Origin: Chara braunii
Lineage: Eukaryota > Streptophyta > Charophyceae > Charales > Characeae
Assembly: GCA_003427395.1 (NCBI GenBank)
Contig: BFEA01000294.1
Location: forward strand, 1,811,259-1,833,237
Direction: 5' to 3'
Length of the DNA: 21,979 nt
The position numbers and the translations under genes are program-made. The notes beneath the pieces were generated by a model. It did not search any database. It was not told where the DNA came from and saw only the letters and a list, made by a program, of their open reading frames with translations. Positions 1-8,193 of this stretch are shown piece after piece. Positions within the stretch are counted from its first letter, which is position 1, and the number at the start of each line of letters is the position of its first letter.

Positions 1-115
1 GTGTTTAGACTATGTTCCCTCCTTGTTCTCTGCTCAAGACGTGTACTATGTTTTCCTGCTATGTTTTCCTGGTGTGTTTAGACTATGTTCCCTCTCTTGG
101 CAGTTAATATTGCAG

Positions 116-140
116 TTCCTCTTCTTCCTGTTCCTCCTCT

Positions 141-172
<32 letters not shown>

Positions 173-221
173 TTCTTCCTGTTCCTCCTCTTCTCCTTCC
201 TCTTCTTCTTCCTCTTCCTCT

Positions 222-260
<39 letters not shown>

Positions 261-450
261 TCCTTCTTCTTCCTCTTCCTCCTCTTACTCTTCCTCCTCC
301 TCCTCCTCCTCCTCCTCTTCCTCTTTCTCTTCCTCTTCCTTGTCTTCTTCCTCTTCCTCCTTTTCTTCCTCTTCCTCCTCTTCCTCTTTCTCCTCCTCCT
401 CCTCTTCCTCTTCCTCTTTCTCTTCCTCTTCCTCGTCTTCTTCTTCTTCT
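116..450 (+). repeat. Long polypyrimidine tract (TTC/CTC)n
   Basis: About 335 bases are almost entirely C and T on the plus strand, made of interrupted TTC, CTC and CCT triplets, with a few interrupting G or A bases. Shorter tracts of the same type lie at 571-656 and 762-809. Polypurine-polypyrimidine duplexes with mirror symmetry can form triplex (H-) DNA; that is known behaviour of the class, not something shown here. No gene is supported. Confidence 0.9.
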
Positions 451-808
451 ATTCTCTTGGTCCGATCCTCTCCCTCTTTGTTCTCTGCTCAAGACGTGTG
501 CTATGTTTTCCTGCTGTGTTTTCCTGGTGTGTTTAGATTATGTTCCCTCTCTTGGCAGCTAATATTGCAGCTCCTCCTCTTCTTCCTCCTCCTCCTTCCT
601 CTTCCTCCTCTTCCCCTTCTTCTTCTTGCTCTTCTTCTTCTTCTTCTTCTTCTTCTATTCTCTTGGTTCAATCCTCTCCCTCTTTGTTCTCTGCTCAAGA
701 CGTGTACTATGTTTTCCTGCTATGTTTAGATTATGTTCCCTCTCTTGGCAGTTTATTGCAGTTTCTCCTCTTCTTCTTCCTCTTCCTCCTCTTCTTCTTC
801 CTCTTCCT

Positions 809-843
809 CACACACACACACACACACAACGCGCACACACACA

Positions 844-911
<68 letters not shown>
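809..911 (+). repeat. (CA)n microsatellite
   Basis: A dinucleotide CA run of about 100 bp has a few interruptions (AACGCG near 829-834, CATA near 848 and CG near 904). It directly abuts a pyrimidine tract and sits between modules 3 and 4 of the surrounding satellite. Confidence 0.95.
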
Positions 912-1508
912 TTCTGTACGTATCGAATGTGCTAGTGCACTGCATGTGGTCCCAATCCTCTCCCTCTTTGTTCTCTGCTCAAGACGTGTACTATGTTTTC
1001 CTGGTGTGGTGTGTTTAGAATATGTTCCCTCTCTTGACAGTTAATATTGCAGTTGTGAACAGATCTCATTGCTTGCGTCTGTAATGAGCTGTGTGAACAG
1101 ATCTTCTTGGTGCCTCCTTTCCTGATTGGAGCACTATCTTTCTTAAGCTACCTGTGTTCCCCACAACGTTAGGTGTCATCACTTCTCGGGCTAGGTATAT
1201 CCTGCGAGTTAAACTACAGAAAAGAGGCCTAGGGTTATTGAGTTTTTCTTCCAGTTTGTGAAAGTGAAGATCAATATATATTTCTCCACCTTAGGAGTGC
1301 TGTGACTCTCTGCAGGCTAAACCATTAGTTGGAATTGTCAATATGTTTACCTTGGTTTGGTTCATGCAGTCTTATGTGGATTGGTTTGCCATTCCGGATA
1401 TCCTGCTGCCTTTTTTGCCCTTGTGATCTTCCGTCGTTGTGTGCAATTTTTGCGGGGAAGCACCGAGAAGTGCCAGCGAAACTGGAAACCAGTCTGAACA
1501 GAGTTTTA

Positions 1509-1533
1509 ACTATCTGTGAATCCTACAGATAGT
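1509..1533. other. Perfect inverted repeat, 9-bp stem and 7-nt loop
   Basis: ACTATCTGT and ACAGATAGT are exact reverse complements around the loop GAATCCT. It lies five bases before a GGTAAGT donor-like sequence. No T-run follows, so it is not a terminator-like element. Function unknown. Confidence 0.7.
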
Positions 1534-1590
1534 CTCCGGTAAGTTTCCAGGCACAGCAGTTCCGAACATTCTGGGACCAGGTTCACGTAC

Positions 1591-1611
1591 CTGGCCCAGG
1601 CCCAGGCCCAG
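1591..1611 (+). repeat. GGCCCA hexamer repeat, about 3.5 copies
   Basis: Three perfect CAGGCC-type hexamers in a row, bounded by CTG and AAG. A short tandem repeat without visible function. Confidence 0.8.
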
Positions 1612-2264
1612 AAGCATCTGATCACTTCGTCTCCCAATCAAGCGGCACTACGCTGCAGAAAAAACCTGGCCTTGCTATCCACTGCCATCTGTCTATCCAC
1701 GTGTGGCGGCTCCTATCAGTGGTCCCTGCTGCAAATGGGTTGTCAGGCTGGTTATATTTCGTTGTTTTTTTGTCTGCCATGTGCATGTGGAGCAACGATC
1801 GGAGGGGGAGAACGGTCGTATTTCAAATTTTGGTTCTTTGGTGCTTGGTGTTTTTCGGTGCTTTTGACTGGCACTTCTTACCTTGTACGTATGTAGCTTT
1901 TCCTTCCTATCGCAAGTGTCTACTGCAAATAGGCTGCTAGGGTGGCTAAACTCCTGCCTGTTTTATTTTCTCTTCAGCCCTTGGGTGTTCGAGGCAACGA
2001 GTAGTGGCGGTGAGGGTTGCACTAATTTTACAGCTGCTGGCCTTCAAAAATGCAAGGTGGAATTGCCATGGTTCTTGGTCTGCTAAGTTGAGGGATGGGT
2101 GGTTATACGGCCAGTAAATGCCACTCGAGATGCTGAAGGAAGTGGAACCAAGTAGGATGTCAGGAACAGTAATGGGGCCGGAAGTGACAGGCTGGCGGCC
2201 CCATATTGGGAGTGGGAGATTCTGATCTCCAATTTTTACTGTGTAGCCATAACAACAATTTTTG

Positions 2265-3071
2265 ATGGAGGATTGGAAGGGAGGGTGAGGTTATTGCAAG
2301 TACGGGGATTGTTTAGCCACAGGGAATGTTGAATAGAAGTCCCTTCTTTCACTTGGCTCCTGACATGAATTGAGCTGTGAGCTCTGTTAGCTGTAGGTGT
2401 TTAATTAATGCCAGGGCCTTTGACTGTCAATCTGTGCATGGGTTAGGCGTGAAGCGCACGAAAAAGTAGGAGTGGAGGTGCATCACATGCCGGGCTTCCA
2501 GATGTAAGGCATGTGGTTCATGTGATGTACGGGATTTCTCTTTCTAAAAATTCTGAAGCAATGTTTATTGTAGATGTACAAGTTCGCTCTTTTTGTTTTC
2601 GCAGGGAATTTGCTGAATGCGAGAAGGACAGAAAAGAAATGGTAGGTCACCTCTCCTCGGTCCATATTATCTTGCAATTTTGAAGTCCTGTAATGAGTGC
2701 AACCCTTGATTTTGTGTTGCTAAGACATCACAACGGGTGCTGCATTCACAAAAAGGACTGACAGTTGGTTATATACTGGAAGGGGATGATATTAATTCCG
2801 CATGCCCCTTGCGGACAGGGTTGCACACGTGCTACAAAGGCAACAACAGTAGGGAGCAAGACTTTAAACCATCAACGAGTTCCAGCCAATTTTTCAGATT
2901 CGCAGCGAGTTATATGAAAAGGCAAGTTCGTATGGGGTTGCCTAGGTGTTTAATTAATGCATGGGCCATTTTCACCAGTTCTTGCGGAAAGTCCACTTAG
3001 TTGGATTTGCAACTGCTGAAGACCGAAAGCATACAGGATTTGTTGTTGCGACACGAGCGAGTTATGTGTAG
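2265..3071 (+). CDS. Candidate small multi-exon gene, function unknown
   Basis: I built this model from splice signals. Putative exons are 2265-2284 (ATG start; 5' end uncertain), 2447-2503, 2605-2641, 2898-2921 and 2979-3071 (TAG stop). Donors are GTGAGG, GTAAGG, GTAGGT and GCAAGT; acceptors are GTTAG, CGCAG, TTCAG and CCAG. The joined frame stays open for about 76 codons. The middle reads as a charged, helix-like segment (EFAECEKDRKEM then IRSELYEK) and the last exon gives 30 open codons starting FLRKVHLVGF. I do not recognise the family. The protein may be longer at its N-terminus because the frame is also open upstream of 2265. Weak points: the last intron is only 57 bp with a GC donor, two exons are very short, and exon choice was made by eye. 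It could be a pseudogene fragment or a chance chain. Confidence 0.38.
2394..2411 (+). repeat. 18-bp direct repeat, copy 1 (partner at 2943-2960)
   Basis: TAGGTGTTTAATTAATGC occurs twice exactly. The copies end 35 bp and 18 bp before the putative 3' splice sites at 2446 and 2978. The A/T-rich TTTAATTAAT core could serve as a branch-point region, or the pair may be a duplication footprint. Confidence 0.6.
2943..2960 (+). repeat. 18-bp direct repeat, copy 2 (partner at 2394-2411)
   Basis: Exact second copy of TAGGTGTTTAATTAATGC, followed in both places by a short GGGCC-containing stretch (CCAGGGCC versus ATGGGCC). It lies inside the putative 57-bp intron. Confidence 0.6.
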
Positions 3072-3085
3072 GTGACCAGGTATTT

Positions 3086-3108
3086 TGTGACGAATTCTTA
3101 TCGTCACA
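3086..3108. other. Perfect inverted repeat, 8-bp stem and 7-nt loop
   Basis: TGTGACGA and TCGTCACA are exact reverse complements around ATTCTTA. It lies 15 bp after the candidate gene's stop codon, where a 3' UTR would be. It could be an RNA hairpin or a palindromic TGACG-type protein site; neither is shown. Confidence 0.65.
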
Positions 3109-3242
3109 CTCAAATGGTGACGTGTAAATCATTTTTTCGGTGCTTCTGAAAGAGTGTCTTTCTATACCACGATGACAACTTGTCTTTAGCTGCACCTACA
3201 TAAAACATGTTCAACACATGCGCAATGTCATATCCATCACTT

Positions 3243-3333
3243 AAGAGCAAAAGTTTTATATGAAACCTAGCGATGTTGCTTTGCAGCCAAGAGCGAAGTT
3301 TTATATGAATCTTAGCGATGTTGCTTTGCAGCG
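3243..3333 (+). repeat. 45-46 bp tandem duplication
   Basis: Two copies, 3243-3288 and 3289-3333, share GTTTTATATGAA and TAGCGATGTTGCTTTGCAGC with a few substitutions between them. The array ends just before the gypsy pol fossil. Confidence 0.85.
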
Positions 3334-3348
3334 TCGAGCATAGACCAC

Positions 3349-3826
3349 GTGGGATTCGTTTTGTCTATTCACGGCATCTGCTCGGACATGCCAAAAGTTT
3401 GTCCCAGACCTCCCTGGCCTGATGAACCCTTGCCAACTTACCTCATTTTCTTAGGCCTCTGTAACAATCATCACCGCTACATTGATCCCTTCTCTAGCAT
3501 CTCGTATGCACTACATCAACTCACTTCTAAGATGAGCTCTTTGTTTGCACAGACAAGCAAAGCTCCCATTGACAAACACATGGTCGCCACTACACAAGCT
3601 TTCAAGATTGTGGACAACCTTCGCTTGTTAATACAGATGCCCTTGACTTCGGTTGTTTCATCCCATACTTCCACCCCTGAGTCTTCCTCATACTCCACTT
3701 GACCGTCCATTGCGACCTTGCCCTCACACCAGTTGCCTGTGAAAGTTGGGAACTCGTCCCTGCTACATGAAAGAGCTCCTTGTTATTCTTCATGCACTCA
3801 CAGTCCAGTGCCCATGCCTTGAGTAA
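3349..3826 (+). pseudogene. Ty3/gypsy pol fossil: RT connection and RNase H pieces
   Basis: The 117-codon open frame at 3349-3702 resembles the part of gypsy pol that follows the RT active site. In order it shows an HGI..D..KV segment (residues 8-17), a PWP motif (22-24), FLGLCN (34-39), an RYI..FSSI stretch (43-51) and LHQLTSK (55-61). These match, in order and spacing, the conserved 'WP.P....LR.FLGL.NYYRRFI..FS.IA.PL..LT.K' region of plant gypsy elements. After a frame change, codons 3767-3823 read MKELLVILHAL, the RNase H 'KELLAVIHAL' motif, then stop at 3824. The fingers, the catalytic RT box, protease and integrase are not seen, so this is a fragment. Alternative: a highly diverged pararetrovirus-type pol, less likely. 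Confidence 0.62.
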
Positions 3827-3914
3827 GCAACACCTCAAATATTCGCACTTCATTGGCTCGATTGTGCAAGTAAGCAACACCTTGAATATTCGCACTTCAT
3901 TGGCTCGATTGTCT
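3821..3914 (+). repeat. 47-bp tandem duplication
   Basis: Two copies, 3821-3867 and 3868-3914, share AGTAAGCAACACCT and ATTCGCACTTCATTGGCTCG. The first copy overlaps the end of the RNase H-like frame, so the duplication arose within the decaying element. Confidence 0.88.
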
Positions 3915-4000
3915 TGCACAACTTGCTTTTGAGATTTGACAAAGGCTTGGTACAAGTAATCACGTTTTTTATGCTGTCAAGGGGACCTGATCGTGAACCT

Positions 4001-4241
4001 GATGACAAACTCATGGCTCATGTCTCTCTCACCTTCCAGATGACAAACTCATAGCCCATGTCTCATGCCAGGGTGTCCCCATTGTAATACAACCTATTCT
4101 CTTGTAGTTATTCTTTTGTCTTTCTTTCTTTTGAAGACGCCGGAGCTCATAGCTCATATGTCTCCCACAATCCCGATGACAAATTCATAGCCCATGTCTC
4201 ATGCCCAGTGGTCCCCATTGTAATACAACCTACTCTCTTGT
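4001..4241 (+). repeat. Direct repeats of a ~67 bp segment, 136 bp apart, plus a partial copy
   Basis: The copies 4039-4105 and 4175-4241 share GATGACAAA, CATAGCCCATGTCTCATGCC, GTCCCCATTGTAATACAACC and CTCTTGT. A truncated copy starts at 4001 with GATGACAAACTCATGGCTCA. The spacers differ, so this is a broken tandem array. It probably lies in the 3' part of the gypsy remnant. Confidence 0.8.
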
Positions 4242-4264
4242 CGCTAAGACGCTGGTGTTGACCT

Positions 4265-4490
4265 AGTAGGGGAAGTGATATGAGTAGCTCCCTCTATCAG
4301 AGTGGCCGGGTGCTCCGGTCTATTCCTGGAATCTGGGTCTAGCGTCCCTCGCATTGTCTGCAAATTCCCTTTCTTCAGGGAATGTCGGGGCCATTACCTG
4401 CTTTTGGCTTGAAAACTGCCTACTTTGTTGGCCGCATGCCCAGCCCTACGTTCTGCTGTCCTTATAAAGACCTTGAACCCTAAACCCTAA
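4265..4490 (+). promoter_or_regulatory. Possible polypurine tract and LTR start with TATA box
   Basis: A purine run (AGTAGGGGAAG, 4265-4275) is followed by TGATATGAG, the arrangement expected where a gypsy polypurine tract meets a 3' LTR beginning with TG. About 190 bp further, CTTATAAAGA holds a TATA box (4463-4468). Together with the pol fossil upstream this suggests the remains of an LTR promoter. I could not find the matching 5' LTR or the LTR end, so the LTR call is an inference. The TATA box could instead belong to an unrelated promoter. Confidence 0.3.
4476..4490 (+). promoter_or_regulatory. Double telobox (interstitial plant telomere-type motif)
   Basis: AACCCTAAACCCTAA contains two overlapping CCCTAA units eight bases downstream of the TATA box at 4463. 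The plant telobox (AAACCCTAA) is a known promoter-proximal element, often near translation-related genes, and is bound by Myb-type telomere proteins. Two units are too few to indicate a telomere. Confidence 0.6.
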
Positions 4491-4705
4491 GAAAACCATT
4501 GCTTCCCTATCATCTGCGCTACAGACCCTGGACCCTATTAGTGCCTCGATACATCTGAAGACAACACCCCGTCCACCGCGGGCAGGGTGCACCCTTCGCT
4601 GACCACACATGCTGTTCCTGCACCGTCCGTGGGCATGGCCCCTGTGCTGTTCGTTGCCCCTGTGACGAAAGGGACTCAGTGGCAGTGAAAAGGCTGCCCG
4701 TATTA

Positions 4706-6660
4706 TCACGCGCCCTCTCCGCTGGGGGCTCTCCAGATGCCCTCGCGTTGCCCGTCTTCAGGTTTTGTCCACGCGAGTCGGAGCTTGTCGGCTTCTAGCC
4801 AGACTATCTTTTCTATGCCTAGCAGGTCCGAGCATATCTGATGCCAAATGTGTTGTGGCTTGTTCGGGCTCATGGCTGTTTGTTTCCTGCCCTCGCTCCA
4901 GTCAGCCCAGTATTCTGCCTCCAGCAGATGGAGGAGCTTCTCCCACGCTTGCTACACTGGCTGTTGCTTCTCACCTATTGGCTCCCTGCACCTTCTCCAC
5001 ATGATCCACAAGGCCAGTTGGCACAGCCTCTGGAGCAGTTTGCGCTGGTATGGCCGAAGCCCCAACCCTTGAGCCTGGAAGGATCGGGGCCTTTTCTTCT
5101 CGGAACAGCTCCCAAGTAGGAGCTGTCCACGAAGCGTTGGGGCAAGTCAGCAGGCGGTGTTCCATATCCTCGTCTACCTGGCCTGTCTTGCATACAGCAT
5201 TTATCTCCCTCGGCTATGTGCTGTGGGTGTTTGACTGGAAGGTCGAGGTGGGGGAGCTGCTGTATGCTTCTGGCACGTGAGTTTCTGATCGCGAGAATCA
5301 AGGTCCGAGGGATGTGATTTTGGATGTCGAGGTGGATTCCCGTGTGCTTCACCCACTTGGACACTGTGATGTCCACGAGTGTCAGGAAAGGGGTCCTTAG
5401 CGTGTAGCCGTGCTAGCCCGGAGAGTTCAATTGGCGCCCGACTCTCGAGGCCTGTTCAGCCGGGTGCACCTTAAGGCTGTGCGGCTCCAGTGTTGGGTAG
5501 CAGATAGTGAAATCTGTGTTCTTGACCATCCTCACCTTCCCCAGCCGATCTTGCTTTACCACGACCTGGGCCCTTACGATTTTTGGTGAGAGGGCTGGTC
5601 CTTGCTCCCGGCAAACAGATGTGATGCATTTGGAAAAGGAGTCATTGTCCATCTGCAGAAGGGCGTGCCATATATGTGAGGGCTACCTCTGGTGTGTGGT
5701 CTTTGGAGCATTGTGGCCCAATCTTCGCTTCGACAATCAGCCGGCCGGCTGAGCAGATCGAAACAGTCAGGTGGGATGGAGAGCAGCATTGCATTCACGT
5801 TAGCTTGGAGGTTGCCGTGGCCGCCGTGTAAGGTCTCCCTAACCTCTTTGTGGGTCGTCCATAGACCCTGCTACTGGTTCCAGGTATGCTTCACCTGGCA
5901 AAATCTCTTCTCCAACTACGAACCCCATCTCATGTCAGCCCTCGTCAGTGACCAGGGTCTTCGGGTCGTATCTGTGATCCGTCGGTTGAGCAGTTGCTAG
6001 TGGGGCTGCCTGACCTTCACCGACATGGTTTCCCTCCAATTGCGAACCAAGTAGGATCAGAACGTGGAGTCCCTCACTCTGGTTTCAGTACTTGACCACG
6101 GTTTTGCGATAACCCAGAAGAGCACTTGCATGTTAGCCAGCGTGGCGAATTTTGGCAATGACTTTGTGTTGAAGGGTGAGTCTGTGCCTAAGGAGGTGGG
6201 TCTGTGAGATACATGCGAGAACCCATTTTGTTTGCAGCGCTTTTACTTGCCGCCCCAGGTCAATGATGCCAAGGTCCATGTTACCTTTGGAGAGTAGGCG
6301 TGTGTCTAGGCTACGTTGGTCGAGCCTTATTCAATGCGCGAGCTCTAAATTGTGCCAACATACCACAACATTGAGAAAATCGAGGAATTGAGTACAAGGG
6401 GTTTTTCGAAGACGGAGGTGTAGACCTCAGATCGAGCTTCTATCGTATGTAGCATCTTGGTCAAAATCGATGGTGCCTGGAAATGCGTAGGGCCTATGAC
6501 AGAGATTAGAATGCCCAGATATCTCAGCGGCTCACTGTTGTCCTGCCATGGCAAGTCGGGGGTGATGTTCCACCAGCCCACAATCTTGGCCCATTTGATG
6601 CGCATCTTCGACGCTAATTGAATTGCCTACGTTGCCCTGGCGAGCCCTTTAAACGATGAT
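4706..6660 (-). pseudogene. 5'-truncated plant LINE, C-terminal half of ORF2 (reverse transcriptase)
   Basis: Read on the minus strand, the segment from about 6630 down gives a KIKW..K-like segment (KMRIKWAK), then EPLRYLGI (RYLG at 6524-6513), both typical of plant LINE reverse transcriptases just after the catalytic core, and later SIFSMLWYV (matching 'SMWY' after the thumb). A GIIDL.RQVKALQTKWVL-like segment follows near 6285-6230. At 5192-5139 the frame reads C-KTGQVDEDMEH-RLLTCP, with Cys at 5190, His at 5157 and Cys at 5142, matching the zf-RVT finger. The last frame ends at a TGA (4706-4708). Several frameshifts and stops separate these pieces. The catalytic FADD core and the N-terminal endonuclease are absent, as expected of a 5'-truncated dead copy. 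No poly-T marking a poly-A tail is visible left of 4706. Confidence 0.68.
5139..5192 (-). other. zf-RVT-like zinc finger within the LINE
   Basis: On the minus strand the codons give C(x10)EH(x4)CP: Cys at 5192-5190, Glu-His at 5162-5157 and Cys-Pro at 5144-5139. This is the 'C....DE...H.....CP' pattern of the zinc finger found C-terminal to the reverse transcriptase in plant non-LTR elements. It is followed by a Trp, as in the family. Confidence 0.6.
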
Positions 6661-7679
6661 CCGACACTTTGAGAAAAACAATTATATAGTTTGTAAATAG
6701 TATGGTGGGGGAATATAGTTATCATACGGGTCGTTTGGAGGGATCTGCCAGTTGTCCGCCTTGTAGTTATTCTTGTTCGAGTTTTTTCAGGTTTGTGTTC
6801 TTGACATTTTGGCCCTCAATAATGGCCTAATGTCTATAGACTTCAAGGGTTCTCATTATTTGTGTGTGTATGGAGCTTTTTGCTGAACACCATGATGCAT
6901 AAGCAACATCATATCGCGGCTTTCATAAAACCTTTGAGGACATAATTGATTTTTTCTTATGTCATCATTGCTAAAAGGTAACGTCAAAAATATCTTCGAA
7001 CTTATCCTACATGTCAAGCAATAAACCCTCTTAAGGTGTGCCCACGACCAAAAAACTATAGTTTGTGCCCATACCTATGTAATGTTCATAATCTATTTAT
7101 GTGAACTTCATTCCAAGTAGGGCCATAATTTGTATCCAATCATTGTTTGTAGACTAACCAAATGTGCCTATTTTATTCCGTGGATGACCTCTTGCATAGC
7201 TAAGGACGTTGCAACATGAATGGTCAGTTCACCTACTATCAACCAATTTATCATTTGTTTCTCTAATCGATGATAAGTTAATCAATCAGGAATTCATTGC
7301 AAAACAATGAATTTGTTACTTATGCAATCTAGCAAGTGGGTAAATGATTTTATTCATCTTGTTATGACATTAATCCGAAAGCAAAACCATTTTCGTATTC
7401 TCAAACCCACTTAACTCTTGTTTAATTTACTTAAATGCAACCCCAGGTTTTCATCCATGAATGACACAAAAGGGGAGAGCAATTTACAAATAAGTTCAGC
7501 AATTAATGTGGCACTGAAAGCAACTCGGTACTTTATTAATGAAATGCTCAATCTACCAATGTGTTTTGCAAAAAAAAAAACTCTTAAATGTATCGGCTGA
7601 TTGGAATAATTGATTCATTCTTTGGTGAACATATTGGTTATTTGGTTCATTGCTTGATTGCTTGATCGCACATGTTTGT
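6661..7679. other. AT-rich DNA without a supported gene
   Basis: No domain, repeat pair or RNA gene is recognised. A 60-codon frame (7418-7600) has no recognisable motif; its Lys-rich end comes from an A10 run (7570-7579). This stretch may be the decayed upstream pol of the gypsy-like element whose integrase fossil follows, but nothing in it proves that. Confidence 0.4.
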
Positions 7680-7945
7680 GGATTCAACTATAGATCACGT
7701 CTATGTAGCTATAGATCATTTTTTCAAGCTGTATGTTTTATGGTCTCCAACTGTTGATTTGATATAGAAATTGAACTTGAAAAGAGTAGCACCTTACGTA
7801 CACAAATAGTTTTATGACTTATAAGCCACGTACCAACAGAGGAAAAGGTGTATGAAAATAGAGGGCAAATAACCAATAATCTTGCAAAATTCATCGAGAA
7901 GAGGAGGCTTGAAATCTTGCATGCAAAGTTGGGATATCCATGCTT
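7680..7945 (+). pseudogene. Decayed Ty3/gypsy-type integrase core fragment
   Basis: The codons around 7700-7735 read VYVAIDHFFKLYVL, resembling the first catalytic Asp region 'V.VAVD.FSK' of gypsy integrases (Asp codon at 7714). At 7848-7930, in a shifted frame, VYENRGQITNNLAKFIEKRR resembles 'DNGTQFTN..F..F.EK..I', where the second catalytic Asp is now Asn (codon 7857). Spacing of about 48 codons is a little shorter than the usual ~57-60, and a frameshift lies between. The catalytic Glu is not seen. Short matches to a degenerate domain leave real doubt. Confidence 0.42.
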
Positions 7946-8193
7946 GGACTGATAAAAAAATTGAATTTTGTATATAAAAAATAAAAATCCTTATAAAATA
8001 TTTAAAAAGGATGGAGAGGATCTCATAGAATATGTGAGATTGGTAGTCGTTGTGGTCATCACTTACTTTAAGTGGGAATTATGTACCTCATCAATTTAGA
8101 GAAAAAATATTAATGGTAAATTATAGAGAAGTACTACTGGTGAAATTTCACTTTACATTTTCGACATTATAGGGGTTGATCATCCAAGAGTTT

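Larger units (their letters stand above)
1..1052 (+). repeat. Satellite-like array of ~105-120 bp modules separated by pyrimidine tracts
   Basis: Four near-identical modules lie at 22-115, 451-570, 657-761 and 948-1052, with a tail fragment of another at 1-21. Each carries CTCTGCTCAAGACGTGT, then ATGTTTTCCTG, then GTGTTTAGA, then ATGTTCCCTCTCTTG and ends near ATATTGCAG. Modules 2-4 also share ATCCTCTCCCTCTTTG at their left end. Between modules are pyrimidine-only tracts of very different length (about 335, 86 and 47 bp), so the tracts change length faster than the modules. The long Leu/Ser/Phe-rich frames here, and the Arg/Lys-rich ones on the other strand, are translations of the tracts and not genes. 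Copy identity is judged by eye. Confidence 0.85.
1053..2264. other. No confident gene; small repeats and one hairpin
   Basis: This stretch is neither clearly transposon-derived nor clearly coding. GTGAACAGATCT occurs twice 38 bp apart (1055-1066, 1093-1104). A 3.5-copy GGCCCA hexamer run lies at 1591-1611. Two imperfectly related segments start with CTGCAAAT at 1728 and 1923 and both go on to a GAGCAACGA- or GAGGCAACGA-like word, suggesting an old ~195 bp duplication. A frame at 1329-1532 ends in a charged, protein-like segment just upstream of a good donor-like GGTAAGT (1538-1544), so this could hold 5' exons of the candidate gene downstream, but I could not join them. Confidence 0.5.

Noticed and set aside
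23-1044. Several long open frames on both strands rich in Leu/Ser/Phe, Arg/Lys or His/Thr
   Set aside because: They are translations of pyrimidine tracts and the CA microsatellite. Low-complexity DNA lacks stop codons in several frames at once, so the frames carry no evidence of coding.
3516-3955. Minus-strand frames of 64 and 117 codons
   Set aside because: They lie opposite the gypsy pol fragment, whose plus-strand reading has recognisable motifs; the minus readings have none.
4476-4490. Interstitial telomere or chromosome fusion site
   Set aside because: Only two CCCTAA units are present. This fits a promoter telobox better than a telomere remnant.
4446-5280. Plus-strand frames at 4765-5004, 4841-5119 and 5050-5280, and the minus-strand frame at 4446-4709
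   Set aside because: The first three are shadows of the LINE, which reads on the minus strand with its zinc finger and clean stop. The 4446-4709 frame lies mostly beyond the LINE stop and has no motif.
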